From: Actinomycetota bacterium
Lineage (GTDB): Bacteria > Actinomycetota > Actinomycetes > Actinomycetales > Actinomycetaceae
Length of the DNA stretch: 13,169 bases
Direction of reading: 5' to 3'
NCBI GenBank assembly: GCA_019425105.1
Contig: JAHYYD010000037.1
Coordinates: 1 to 13,169, forward strand
The stretch's first letter is position 1, and each line of letters begins with the position of its first letter. Made by a program: the position numbers and the translations under genes. The notes beneath the pieces were generated by a model that saw only the letters and a program-made list of their open reading frames with translations, made no database searches and was not told the DNA's origin. Of this stretch, positions 7,845 to 13,169 are shown piece by piece.

Positions 7845-8882
7845 ATGCCATTTATTAGCATCATCATCCCCGTCTACAACGCACAGGAATTCCTGCCCCA
7901 CGCCCTGGGATCCATCGAGGCGCAGGACTTTGCGGACTGGGAAGTGATTCTCGTTGACGACGGTTCAACGGACGGCTCACCCGCCCTGTGCGATTCCTAC
8001 GCTGAGCGCGACCCCCGTTTCCGTGTCATCCATCAGGAGAACGCCGGAACCAGCGCGGCCCGCAACACAGCCCTCAAGGCGGCGCAGGGCGAGTACATCA
8101 CGTTCATGGACAACGACGACTGGTGGCGCATCCCCGAGGCACTCACGCTCGTTCACGAGGCCCTGACGAGGCGCCCCGTCGACCTCCTGTGGCACATGAG
8201 TGCGCGCGCCAACCCGGAGGGCACCGAGATCACGGAAGCCGAACCCACGTCGATCGCCTCCATGATCGATTCGCTGAGCACGGACGAGGCAATCCGAACC
8301 ATCATCGACAACGAGCTGACGACGAGTGCCGTGTGGACGAAGGTGATCCGCCGCGACTTCTTGACCACGCACGGCATCGTCTTCCCCTCGGGCATGCGCA
8401 ACGAAGACACGGACGTGAGCGCCCAAATCATCGCGCACATCGATTCCGTGGCCTGGCTCGACCAGCGTTTCTACGTGTACAGAATGGGCCACCCCTACGC
8501 GCAGACCTCACACTCGCTAGCCGTCTCGACTGTCGACGACCTAGAGCACGTACTGCGCTCGAATCTGTCCGCCGCTCGTTCACTGCCCGAAGGACGCCGC
8601 GGCGCACTCATGGCATTCCTCGCACGTCCGATGATGGTGTGGGTGGGCCAGGCCTCGGCCCTGGGACTGCTCGACGAGAAGAAGCACGGGCAGCAGGCGC
8701 GCCGCCGCAAGGCATTCATCAGCCAGTTCTTCCTACCCCTCATCTCGCAGTCGCACACCCGCGAGGCACGTATCGCCCAGTGGGCGTGCCGTCTGCTGGG
8801 AGTGCGCGCCTGCGCCCACCTGCTCGGCATTCAATTCCGACGCATGCACCCGGAGCTGGTTGCCCACTCCACGACCAAGTAG
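7845..8882 (+). CDS. Family 2 glycosyltransferase (GT-A fold)
   Basis: A 345-residue inverting glycosyltransferase of the kind that assembles capsule, teichoic acid or glycolipid sugars at the inner membrane face. It shows the GT2 order of motifs: ISIIIPVYNAQEFL (4-17), VDDGSTDGS (37-45) for nucleotide binding, ENAGTSAARN (65-74), FMDNDDWW (87-94) as the DxD-like metal site, and RNEDTDVS (175-182) with the catalytic acidic pair. The C-terminal third is basic and helical with no obvious membrane span. The start at 7845 is preferred because GAGGAG sits 5 bp upstream; an in-frame ATG at 7725 would place the first 40 residues inside the preceding gene. It is 29 bp behind the GT4 gene and is the last gene of the operon, converging on licD copy 2. 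Acceptor and donor are not deducible. Confidence 0.9.
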   Translation: MPFISIIIPVYNAQEFLPHALGSIEAQDFADWEVILVDDGSTDGSPALCDSYAERDPRFRVIHQENAGTSAARNTALKAAQGEYITFMDNDDWWRIPEALTLVHEALTRRPVDLLWHMSARANPEGTEITEAEPTSIASMIDSLSTDEAIRTIIDNELTTSAVWTKVIRRDFLTTHGIVFPSGMRNEDTDVSAQIIAHIDSVAWLDQRFYVYRMGHPYAQTSHSLAVSTVDDLEHVLRSNLSAARSLPEGRRGALMAFLARPMMVWVGQASALGLLDEKKHGQQARRRKAFISQFFLPLISQSHTREARIAQWACRLLGVRACAHLLGIQFRRMHPELVAHSTTK

Positions 8883-8884
8883 CG

Positions 8885-8899
8885 GCCCGCCCAGCGGGC
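8885..8899. terminator. Short hairpin between convergent genes
   Basis: GCCCGC (8885-8890), loop CCA, GCGGGC (8894-8899) lies in the 30-bp gap between the convergent stops of the GT2 gene and licD copy 2. It has no real T-tract on either side, as is common in high-GC actinobacteria. It may end both transcripts. Confidence 0.5.
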
Positions 8900-8912
8900 T
8901 AGCTTCCTCGCG

Positions 8913-9758
8913 TCATTCACCGAAGGGAGTGTCCGCCACCCACTCGACAGATCGCATGTGGGCGGGCGGACGCTGGTCCTCGGGCGGGACCGCGCGCCAA
9001 TCACCGTAGTAGTCCTCAAGCAGCTTCTCGGCTTGCGCAGGGATCGCAAACTCGCGCCCCTCAAAGCTCGCCGTACGCGTTGGGAACAGCTCCTCAGGCC
9101 GGATGATATTGCGGCTCATAATGTCGTCGAGGAGCAGGACGTAGCGCTCGTTGTCCGGATTCTCAACAGACGAACGGTGGCACGCGCGGGCAAGCTCGTC
9201 CTGTCGACGAGAGATGGCGTACAGATCTGCGAAGCGAGTAATCGGATAGAGCATGTACTTGATGATGCGGCGCAACGTGGAGGTTGCGTAGCGCGGGTTT
9301 GACGCCGCGATGTACTTCCACCACACAAGTCGGTGCCCCGTGCGTGCGGCACGATGCACGGCAGGGTCAGTGATGTCGACGCGCTCAAGCGGAAAAATAT
9401 CCACCCACAGCCCGAGGTTTCCGGCAGATTCATCGAGGAACGATTCAACCGCCCGGGTTCGGGTATCAACGAGCTTGCAGTAAGAGTTAATCGAGGTTCG
9501 ATCGCGGTAGCTGACGAGGCTGTAGTGCTCCCCGAGCCCACCCTGCTTCCACAGGTCGTAGAGCTTCTCGTAGTCATCGCGGGGCATGTAGACATCAATG
9601 TCATCATCCCAGGGGATGAATCCGCTGTGGCGCATCGCCCCGATGAGAGTGCCGTACGCGAGCGCATAGGAGAGCTGGTGCTCGCGGCACACGCGGTCCA
9701 GTTCTGTGAGAATGTCCAGTTCAACCGCCTTCACCTGGCGCGCCTCAAGCTGGGTCAT
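8913..9758 (-). CDS. licD: LicD-family phosphorylcholine transferase, copy 2
   Basis: A second predicted phospho-choline transferase of 281 residues. Signature residues are all present: YGTLIGAMRH (35-44), PWDDDIDVYMPRDDYEKL (49-66) and LWVDIFPLE (117-125). A hydrophobic, basic stretch lies around 143-175. Start ATG (complement of 9756-9758) is chosen because AAAGAGG sits 5 bp before it. An in-frame ATG 21 bp upstream has no good ribosome site, and the GC-rich region beyond it stays open by composition only, coding a low-complexity tail with no LicD similarity. It shares only the family core with copy 1 and lacks its acidic C-terminal tail, so the two probably modify different acceptors or positions. 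It is transcribed toward the lic operon and away from the repeat region. No convincing promoter was found in the 100 bp upstream. Confidence 0.88.
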   Translation of the reverse strand: MTQLEARQVKAVELDILTELDRVCREHQLSYALAYGTLIGAMRHSGFIPWDDDIDVYMPRDDYEKLYDLWKQGGLGEHYSLVSYRDRTSINSYCKLVDTRTRAVESFLDESAGNLGLWVDIFPLERVDITDPAVHRAARTGHRLVWWKYIAASNPRYATSTLRRIIKYMLYPITRFADLYAISRRQDELARACHRSSVENPDNERYVLLLDDIMSRNIIRPEELFPTRTASFEGREFAIPAQAEKLLEDYYGDWRAVPPEDQRPPAHMRSVEWVADTPFGE

Positions 9759-9915
9759 GGAGCCTCTTTCATCGTTCATCCGATGGCTTACGAACTGACC
9801 TCTAGAGTAGTACAAGCTGCGGGTGAGAGGATAGGAGCTTACGAGTCCGCGCAATAGCCGGTCACGCCCAGCACATCCTGTTGTCTGCGTCTGCTCTATG
9901 CGCCGGTGGGCGGCG

Positions 9916-10025
9916 GCCCGCCCGCTCGTCGTCCGCGAGGCACCCAGTCGCCAGACCTCCGTGTGGCGCGAGGCCTGCCAGATCTCCGTGCGGTGCGAGG
10001 CCTGCCCGCCCGCTCGCCGTCCGCG
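9916..10025. repeat. GC-rich direct repeats, 22-bp pair and 27-bp tandem pair
   Basis: A 22-bp sequence at 9916-9937 recurs at 10004-10025 with one mismatch. Between them a 27-bp unit is tandemly duplicated (9951-9977 and 9978-10004, three mismatches); each unit ends in GCGAGGCCTG. The copies are nearly identical, so the duplication is recent or maintained. Just after, GCTTCG and CGAAGC (about 10032-10058) could close a hairpin. No coding sense was found. Confidence 0.75.
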
Positions 10026-10071
10026 CCGCGAGCTTCGCTCGGCGCGTCGCCTCGAAGCCCGGCCAGGCCCT

Positions 10072-10162
10072 GCAGGCCTCGCACCACCCTCCGATCGGGC
10101 GACCATGACCACCGGCACCGCAGATACATCCCCCGCAGGCCTCGCACCCCCTCCGATCGGGC
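10072..10162. repeat. 28/29-bp direct repeat pair, inverted relative to the 27-bp units
   Basis: A 29-bp sequence at 10072-10100, starting GCAGGCCTCGCACC and ending CCTCCGATCGGGC, recurs at 10135-10162 minus one base. Its first 13 bases, GCAGGCCTCGCAC, are the exact reverse complement of GTGCGAGGCCTGC at 9993-10005. The family therefore runs as two forward copies (in the 27-bp units) followed by two reverse copies. Confidence 0.75.
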
Positions 10163-10179
10163 AGTCTCACCCGATGAGC

Positions 10180-10611
10180 GGGACAAAACTCTCCCAACAC
10201 ACCACAAAACGGCTATACCAAGCCATTTCTCGCTTGCAGGGAGAACTTTGTACCGCTCAATCCACCAACAAGCCGAGCAGGGAGAACTTTGTACCGCACA
10301 CAGGACCACCTCCGGGACGAAACTCTCCCCGCACGAAACCCGGCGGGCCGAACCGGTATAAAACTCTCCCAGCAGGCAGCCCCAATGGGCCACCCGGGAC
10401 AAAACTCTCCCAACACACCACAAAACGGCGATACCAAGCCATTTCTCGCTTGCAGGGAGAACTTTTTCACGCCTACGGCAGAGGCAAGCCGAGCAGGGAG
10501 AACTTTGTACCGCACACAGGACCACTTGCGGGACAAAACTCTCCCCGCTCAACTCATCAGCCGAAGCAACGGGACAAAATTCTCCCCGCTCGTCATAAAA
10601 CGCTCATTTTG
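10180..10611. repeat. Two tandem 216-bp higher-order units
   Basis: Units 10180-10395 and 10396-10611 each carry five copies of the 16-bp motif at identical offsets (0, 59, 100, 134, 175). Bases 10180-10249 match 10396-10465 with one mismatch in 70, and 10271-10332 match 10487-10548 with three in 62. The stretches between, 10250-10270 and 10333-10395, hardly match their counterparts except at the motif itself. The first part of a third unit can be seen as the 59-bp forward-reverse pair at 10571-10645. Confidence 0.75.
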
Positions 10612-10687
10612 GCCTGTTTTACGCATGCAGGGAGAGTTTTATCCCGGATATGACATCCGTGGCCCCCAGCAGGGAGAGTTTTATCCC
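10180..10687. repeat. Array of 12 copies of a 16-bp motif in two orientations
   Basis: Consensus GGGAYAAAAYTCTCCC. Forward copies start at 10180, 10314, 10355, 10396, 10530 and 10571; reverse copies (GGGAGARYTTT...) start at 10239, 10280, 10455, 10496, 10630 and 10672. TCTCCC (or GGGAGA) is present in all twelve. Start-to-start distances are 59, 41, 34, 41, 41, 59, 41, 34, 41, 59 and 42 bp. Every forward-to-reverse step is 59, every reverse-to-forward step 34 and every same-orientation step 41 or 42. Spacers between same-orientation copies are 25-26 bp and differ in sequence. Such fixed geometry with variable spacers points to a protein-bound or folded nucleic-acid element rather than coding DNA. 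Paired forward and reverse copies could form hairpins with loops of about 43 nt. Confidence 0.85.
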
Positions 10688-10774
10688 GGAATCCTGGTCG
10701 CGCTTGGGCTACACCCAGGATCCGCGATGATCATCCACGTGCTCCTCGCGCGACAGCGTCCATGACGCGCACAT

Positions 10775-10875
10775 GCGGATAGGTTATCGCTACGCGGATA
10801 GGTTATTCCCACGCGGATAGGTTAATAAGCTATCCGCATGCGCATAACCTATCCGTAACGTCACAACCTATCCAC
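10775..10875. repeat. Six-copy symmetric array of a 13-bp motif with 19-bp period
   Basis: GCGGATAGGTTAT occurs forward at 10775-10787, 10794-10806 and 10813-10825 (last base changed). In reverse it occurs at 10825-10837 (one mismatch), 10844-10856 (ATAACCTATCCGT) and 10863-10875 (ACAACCTATCCAC). All steps are exactly 19 bp on each side, and the whole is symmetric about base 10825, where the two central copies share one base. The 6-bp spacers are unrelated to one another. Transcribed, it could form one long interrupted hairpin; as DNA it looks like an iteron or multi-site operator. Confidence 0.85.
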
Positions 10876-10949
10876 ATGTCGCACGTTCATCACTGATCCA
10901 CGCCGCCCCCACCAGCGCCGTCGCTCGCGGGCGCACGGAGCGCCAACGC

Positions 10950-11021
10950 TCACACCCTCCTCAACACAACCAGCTGACAGCGAGTCGGGCGACGTGCACT
11001 CCGATGTTGCGGTATCGTCAT
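10950..11021 (-). CDS. Possible 23-residue leader peptide or gene remnant
   Basis: On the minus strand an AAAGGAGAG Shine-Dalgarno precedes ATG (complement of 11019-11021) at ideal spacing. It opens a 23-codon frame reading MTIPQHRSARRPTRCQLVVL followed by RRV, ending TGA at 10950. The peptide is very basic with one cysteine and matches no family I recognise. It lies just after the sugar-porter terminator and just before the 19-bp-period array. It may be a small regulatory ORF, the surviving start of a lost gene, or chance; the ribosome site is the only strong evidence. Confidence 0.25.
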   Translation of the reverse strand: MTIPQHRSARRPTRCQLVVLRRV

Positions 11022-11050
11022 CGACTCTCCTTTCCGTTCAACAGACGGGT

Positions 11051-11082
11051 GTGCCCGGTGGGACGACCTCCCCACCGGGCAC
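11051..11082 (-). terminator. Terminator hairpin after the sugar porter gene
   Basis: GTGCCCGGTGGG (11051-11062) and CCCACCGGGCAC (11071-11082) form a perfect 12-bp stem with an 8-nt loop, 21 bp beyond the transporter stop codon. It lacks a T-tract, which is usual for high-GC actinobacterial terminators. Confidence 0.75.
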
Positions 11083-11103
11083 TCGGACGCGAATAATTCC
11101 TTC

Positions 11104-12720
11104 TCAGGAGTAGTCCTTCTGGAACTTCAGTTCCAGTTCCTCCAGCGAGTGGAACTTCGTCTCGGGGACGACCTTCCAGTAGAAAAGGAACGAGAGGAAG
11201 TTAATGGCCGCGAAGATCGCGTACGTGCCCGCGCCACCGACGGTCGCCATGAGCGGTGGGAAAACAACGGCGACGAGCGCGTTGGCAAGCCACAGAGTAC
11301 CCACCGCAATGCCGAGGGCAGTACCACGAACGGCGGCCGGGTAGATCTCGGAGACGAGAACCCAGGACACCGTTCCAGACTGCTTGATGAACACGAAGAT
11401 ACAGACGATGCCAAGAACCAGCCAGGGCGCAAAGGTCGGGGCGCCCGAGATGTTGCCGTCAGCGCCCAAGTAGGGGCTGATGAAGAAGGCAAACACGGCA
11501 GACAGCGCAGCCAGGGAAATGGTAATGCCAAGCTCCTGATACATGCCGACGTGCCGACGGGCGAAGCGGGCGACGAGCCACAGGCCGACGGCGGAACCGA
11601 TTGCGGAAATGCCCCCGGAGACGACGTTCAGGGTGATGGCGTCTTCCATCGGAATGCCCGCGGCGTTGAGGATCTTCGGCGTGTAGTACATCGCCGTGTT
11701 GATGCCGGTCAGCTGGTCGGCGATGCCCAGGACGATGCCGATGTAGAGAAGTTTGCGAGCCCACTTCACTTTGAGGATCCGCGACAGCGACCACTTTTCC
11801 TGAGCGGACTCGGCGCGCTGGACATCAAGCATCTCGTTGATTTCACTGGCAACATCGTCTTTCTTCTCATCGCGCACGCGCTTGAGGGAACCGATGGCCT
11901 CGACGATGCGTAGGTTGGCGGCATACCAGCGCGAGGACTCAGGCACCGTACGAATACCAATCCACAAGGCAATGGCGGGCAGCGAGCACAGAATGAGCAT
12001 GTAGCGCCAGGTCAGACCATTGCCTGTGCCGGCGACATCCGCAATATTGACGGCGGCCTGGACGGTCTCCCACGCGACGGACGTGCCAGCGTGGCCAAGC
12101 ACATTCCCCGAAGCATCCACGGCATCACCGGTCAGGGTGACGGTGGGACCACCCTGCATGTGAGCGATGACAGCGTTCATAGAGAAGGCCAGGAACTGGC
12201 CGAAGACGATCATCATCTGATCCGTCGCGACGAGGAAACCGCGCAGCCGCTTGGGAGCAGTTTCGCTGAGGAAGACGGGAACCGTCGCGGAAGCGCCACC
12301 AACCGCGAACCCAAGGATGATACGCGCCAGGTAGAGGACCCAGATGTTCGGGGCAATCGCACAGCCTATGGCGCCGAATAGGAAAATAATGGCCAGCAGC
12401 GTGATGTTATGGCGGCGACCAAAGCGGTCGGAGAGGCGTCCGCCGAAGAACGCACCGGCGGCGGCACCAATGCACAGTAGGCCGCCGACCCAGCCTTCTT
12501 CGAAGGTGGTCATGTTCAGGCCACCGGCTCCTCCGGGCATGTACATGTATGGCAGGGCGCCAGCGACGACGCCGGTGTCATAGCCGAAGAGGAGGGAGCC
12601 CAGCGTCGCGATGGCAGCAATTGCGCCCAGGGAGCGCTTCGCACCGGAAGCGGGGGTCTTCTCGACGAGCTCGCGCACGCTGTCGGGCGGGTAGTCGTCA
12701 CTCGTTGGAGGGTGTGGCAT
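11104..12720 (-). CDS. Sugar porter family MFS transporter, probably for inositol
   Basis: A 538-residue, 12-span sugar/H+ symporter of the MFS sugar porter family. Visible signatures are GSLLFGYDTGVVAGAL (41-56) in helix 1, GRLSDRFGRR (94-103) in loop 2-3, PESSRW (260-265) after helix 6, QLTGINTAMYYTPKI (336-350) in helix 7, VSEIYPAAVRG (456-466) in helix 10 and PETKFHSLEELE (519-530) after helix 12. The outside loop between helices 5 and 6 (about 188-236) is roughly 35-40 residues longer than in XylE-like porters. Start at complement 12718-12720 has GAGGAG 6 bp upstream; the frame is open further upstream but without family similarity. It lies downstream of an iolA-type gene on the same strand, so an IolT-like myo-inositol role is likely; another polyol or sugar is possible. 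Confidence 0.88.
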   Translation of the reverse strand: MPHPPTSDDYPPDSVRELVEKTPASGAKRSLGAIAAIATLGSLLFGYDTGVVAGALPYMYMPGGAGGLNMTTFEEGWVGGLLCIGAAAGAFFGGRLSDRFGRRHNITLLAIIFLFGAIGCAIAPNIWVLYLARIILGFAVGGASATVPVFLSETAPKRLRGFLVATDQMMIVFGQFLAFSMNAVIAHMQGGPTVTLTGDAVDASGNVLGHAGTSVAWETVQAAVNIADVAGTGNGLTWRYMLILCSLPAIALWIGIRTVPESSRWYAANLRIVEAIGSLKRVRDEKKDDVASEINEMLDVQRAESAQEKWSLSRILKVKWARKLLYIGIVLGIADQLTGINTAMYYTPKILNAAGIPMEDAITLNVVSGGISAIGSAVGLWLVARFARRHVGMYQELGITISLAALSAVFAFFISPYLGADGNISGAPTFAPWLVLGIVCIFVFIKQSGTVSWVLVSEIYPAAVRGTALGIAVGTLWLANALVAVVFPPLMATVGGAGTYAIFAAINFLSFLFYWKVVPETKFHSLEELELKFQKDYS

Positions 12721-12843
12721 ATGGTTCTCCTCTGCACTTCCTCGTCGGAGCAATCCGGATGAACGAGACAGCAGCCATAGCATAATGCCGCACCCGTGTA
12801 CGCACCGCTTCCCGGCAGATGTCAGGCGGATGACGGTCGCACC

Positions 12844-12860
12844 CCTTGAGGATATCAAGG
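12844..12860. promoter_or_regulatory. 17-bp palindrome upstream of the sugar porter
   Basis: CCTTGA (12844-12849), GGATA, TCAAGG (12855-12860) is a perfect inverted repeat about 125 bp before the transporter start. On the minus strand its core reads TTGATA, a -35-like hexamer, but no good -10 element is correctly spaced. It could be the operator of a sugar-responsive regulator. Evidence is symmetry alone. Confidence 0.25.
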
Positions 12861-12920
12861 CCGAGGCCCCAGCGAGCACCTCGTCGCCGGCGCACTCAAG
12901 CCCACACCTATGACTGTATA

Positions 12921-12959
12921 GAGTGGAGGGGTGGGCACACTGCACCCACCCCTCCACTC
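12921..12959 (-). terminator. Strong terminator hairpin after the iolA-type gene
   Basis: GAGTGGAGGGGTGGG (12921-12935) and CCCACCCCTCCACTC (12945-12959) pair over 15 bp without mismatch, with a 9-nt loop, 15 bp past the stop codon of the dehydrogenase. On the minus strand it is followed by TATACAGT rather than a T-run. It suggests that the transporter has its own promoter between 12721 and 12920. Confidence 0.8.
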
Positions 12960-12974
12960 AGAGAGCTGTCAGAC

Positions 12975-13169
12975 TCAGGCGTTCGTCGGGAAGTTCATTC
13001 CGACGTAGCCCACCTTCTCGCCACGCTTGGGCCAGCGGGTCGTGACAACCTTGGCCTTCGTGTAGAAGCGCACGCCCTCGGGACCGTGAATGTGGGTGTC
13101 GCCCAGCAGCGACTCCTTCCAGCCGCCGAAGGAGTAGTAGGCGACCGGAACCGGGATCGGCACATTGAC
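12975..13169 (-). CDS. iolA: Methylmalonate-semialdehyde dehydrogenase (CoA-acylating), 3' end only
   Basis: Only the last 64 residues are in the window; the gene continues past the right edge. [20 protein letters not shown] followed by [21 protein letters not shown] is the characteristic C-terminal end of the MMSDH branch of aldehyde dehydrogenases (IolA/MmsA). This enzyme converts malonate semialdehyde or methylmalonate semialdehyde to acetyl-CoA or propionyl-CoA with NAD+ and CoA, the last step of myo-inositol and of valine breakdown. The tail [17 protein letters not shown] is a short extension of the kind seen in actinobacterial members. The catalytic cysteine region is outside the window. 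The adjacent sugar porter favours the inositol pathway over valine catabolism, but that rests on context. Confidence 0.88.
   Translation of the reverse strand, partial: VNVPIPVPVAYYSFGGWKESLLGDTHIHGPEGVRFYTKAKVVTTRWPKRGEKVGYVGMNFPTNA

Larger units (their letters stand above)
9759..11103. other. 1.35-kb intergenic region packed with short repeats
   Basis: Between licD copy 2 and the sugar porter no normal-length gene is supported. Several frames stay open for 100-250 codons on both strands, but their translations repeat the same short peptides at repeat positions, have no family resemblance, and mostly lack ribosome sites. The region holds three repeat families (separate entries), a 23-codon ORF and a terminator hairpin. 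The stretch 10688-10774 and most of 10876-10949 show nothing recognisable. Confidence 0.7.

Noticed and set aside
9781..9850. Promoter for licD copy 2
   Set aside because: TACTCT and TTGTAC hexamers occur on the minus strand but not with a correctly spaced partner, so no promoter is claimed.
9759..10118. N-terminal extension of licD copy 2 by 120 residues
   Set aside because: The extension is low-complexity, has no LicD similarity and crosses the GC-rich repeats. The start at 9758 has a proper Shine-Dalgarno and begins the family domain.
10180..10687. CRISPR array
   Set aside because: Repeats are only 16 bp (about 21 with loose flanks), occur in both orientations, spacers are 20-26 or 43 bp, some spacers are shared between units, and no cas gene is present.
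9861..10765. Open frames of 100-250 codons on both strands across the repeat region
   Set aside because: They exist because the DNA is GC-rich and repetitive. Translations show the same short peptides at each repeat, overlap on both strands, match no family and mostly lack ribosome sites.
10775..10875. Replication origin or DnaA-box cluster
   Set aside because: One copy contains CTATCCACA, a single change from TTATCCACA, but the other five fit worse, and there is no dnaA, dnaN or AT-rich unwinding stretch nearby. Kept as a distant alternative only.
9759..11103. Insertion sequence or integrated element
   Set aside because: No transposase or integrase fragment, no matching terminal inverted repeats at the edges and no clear target-site duplication were seen.

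Overview
The window is GC-rich (G or C at most third codon positions), with purine-rich Shine-Dalgarno sites and strong hairpins that have little or no T-tract. The protein families (DUF2142, a Lic-type phosphorylcholine system, a sugar porter next to an iolA-type dehydrogenase) fit a high-GC actinobacterium. An oral or mucosal Actinomycetaceae member such as Schaalia/Actinomyces is the most likely source. That placement is an inference from gene content, not from a marker gene.

Left part (18-8882, + strand). A family 4 glycosyltransferase and a DUF2142 polytopic membrane protein come first. After a 92-bp gap with a candidate promoter and inverted repeat, a compact set follows: a three-domain LicCA protein (winged helix + cytidylyltransferase + choline kinase), a LicB-like permease overlapping it by ATGA, a LicD transferase, a second GT4 and a GT2. 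Together these would import choline, phosphorylate it, activate it to CDP-choline and transfer phosphorylcholine onto a surface glycan or glycolipid built by the glycosyltransferases. A second, diverged licD (8913-9758, - strand) converges on the operon and may modify a second site.

Middle part (9759-11103) is a 1.35-kb stretch without a convincing gene of normal size. It holds three distinct families of short repeats. The first is GC-rich direct and inverted repeats (9916-10162). The second is a 12-copy array of a 16-bp motif in both orientations, with fixed spacing, inside two 216-bp units (10180-10687). The third is six copies of a 13-bp motif spaced exactly 19 bp apart, three forward and three reverse about an axis at 10825 (10775-10875). 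This is the most unusual part of the window. A 23-codon ORF with a strong Shine-Dalgarno lies at its right end and may be a leader or a gene remnant.

Right part (11104-13169, - strand). A sugar-porter MFS transporter lies downstream of the 3' end of a methylmalonate-semialdehyde dehydrogenase (iolA/mmsA type) gene that runs off the window. This suggests an inositol-utilisation locus. Both genes are followed by strong hairpins.

No tRNA, rRNA, transposase, integrase or CRISPR array was recognised.
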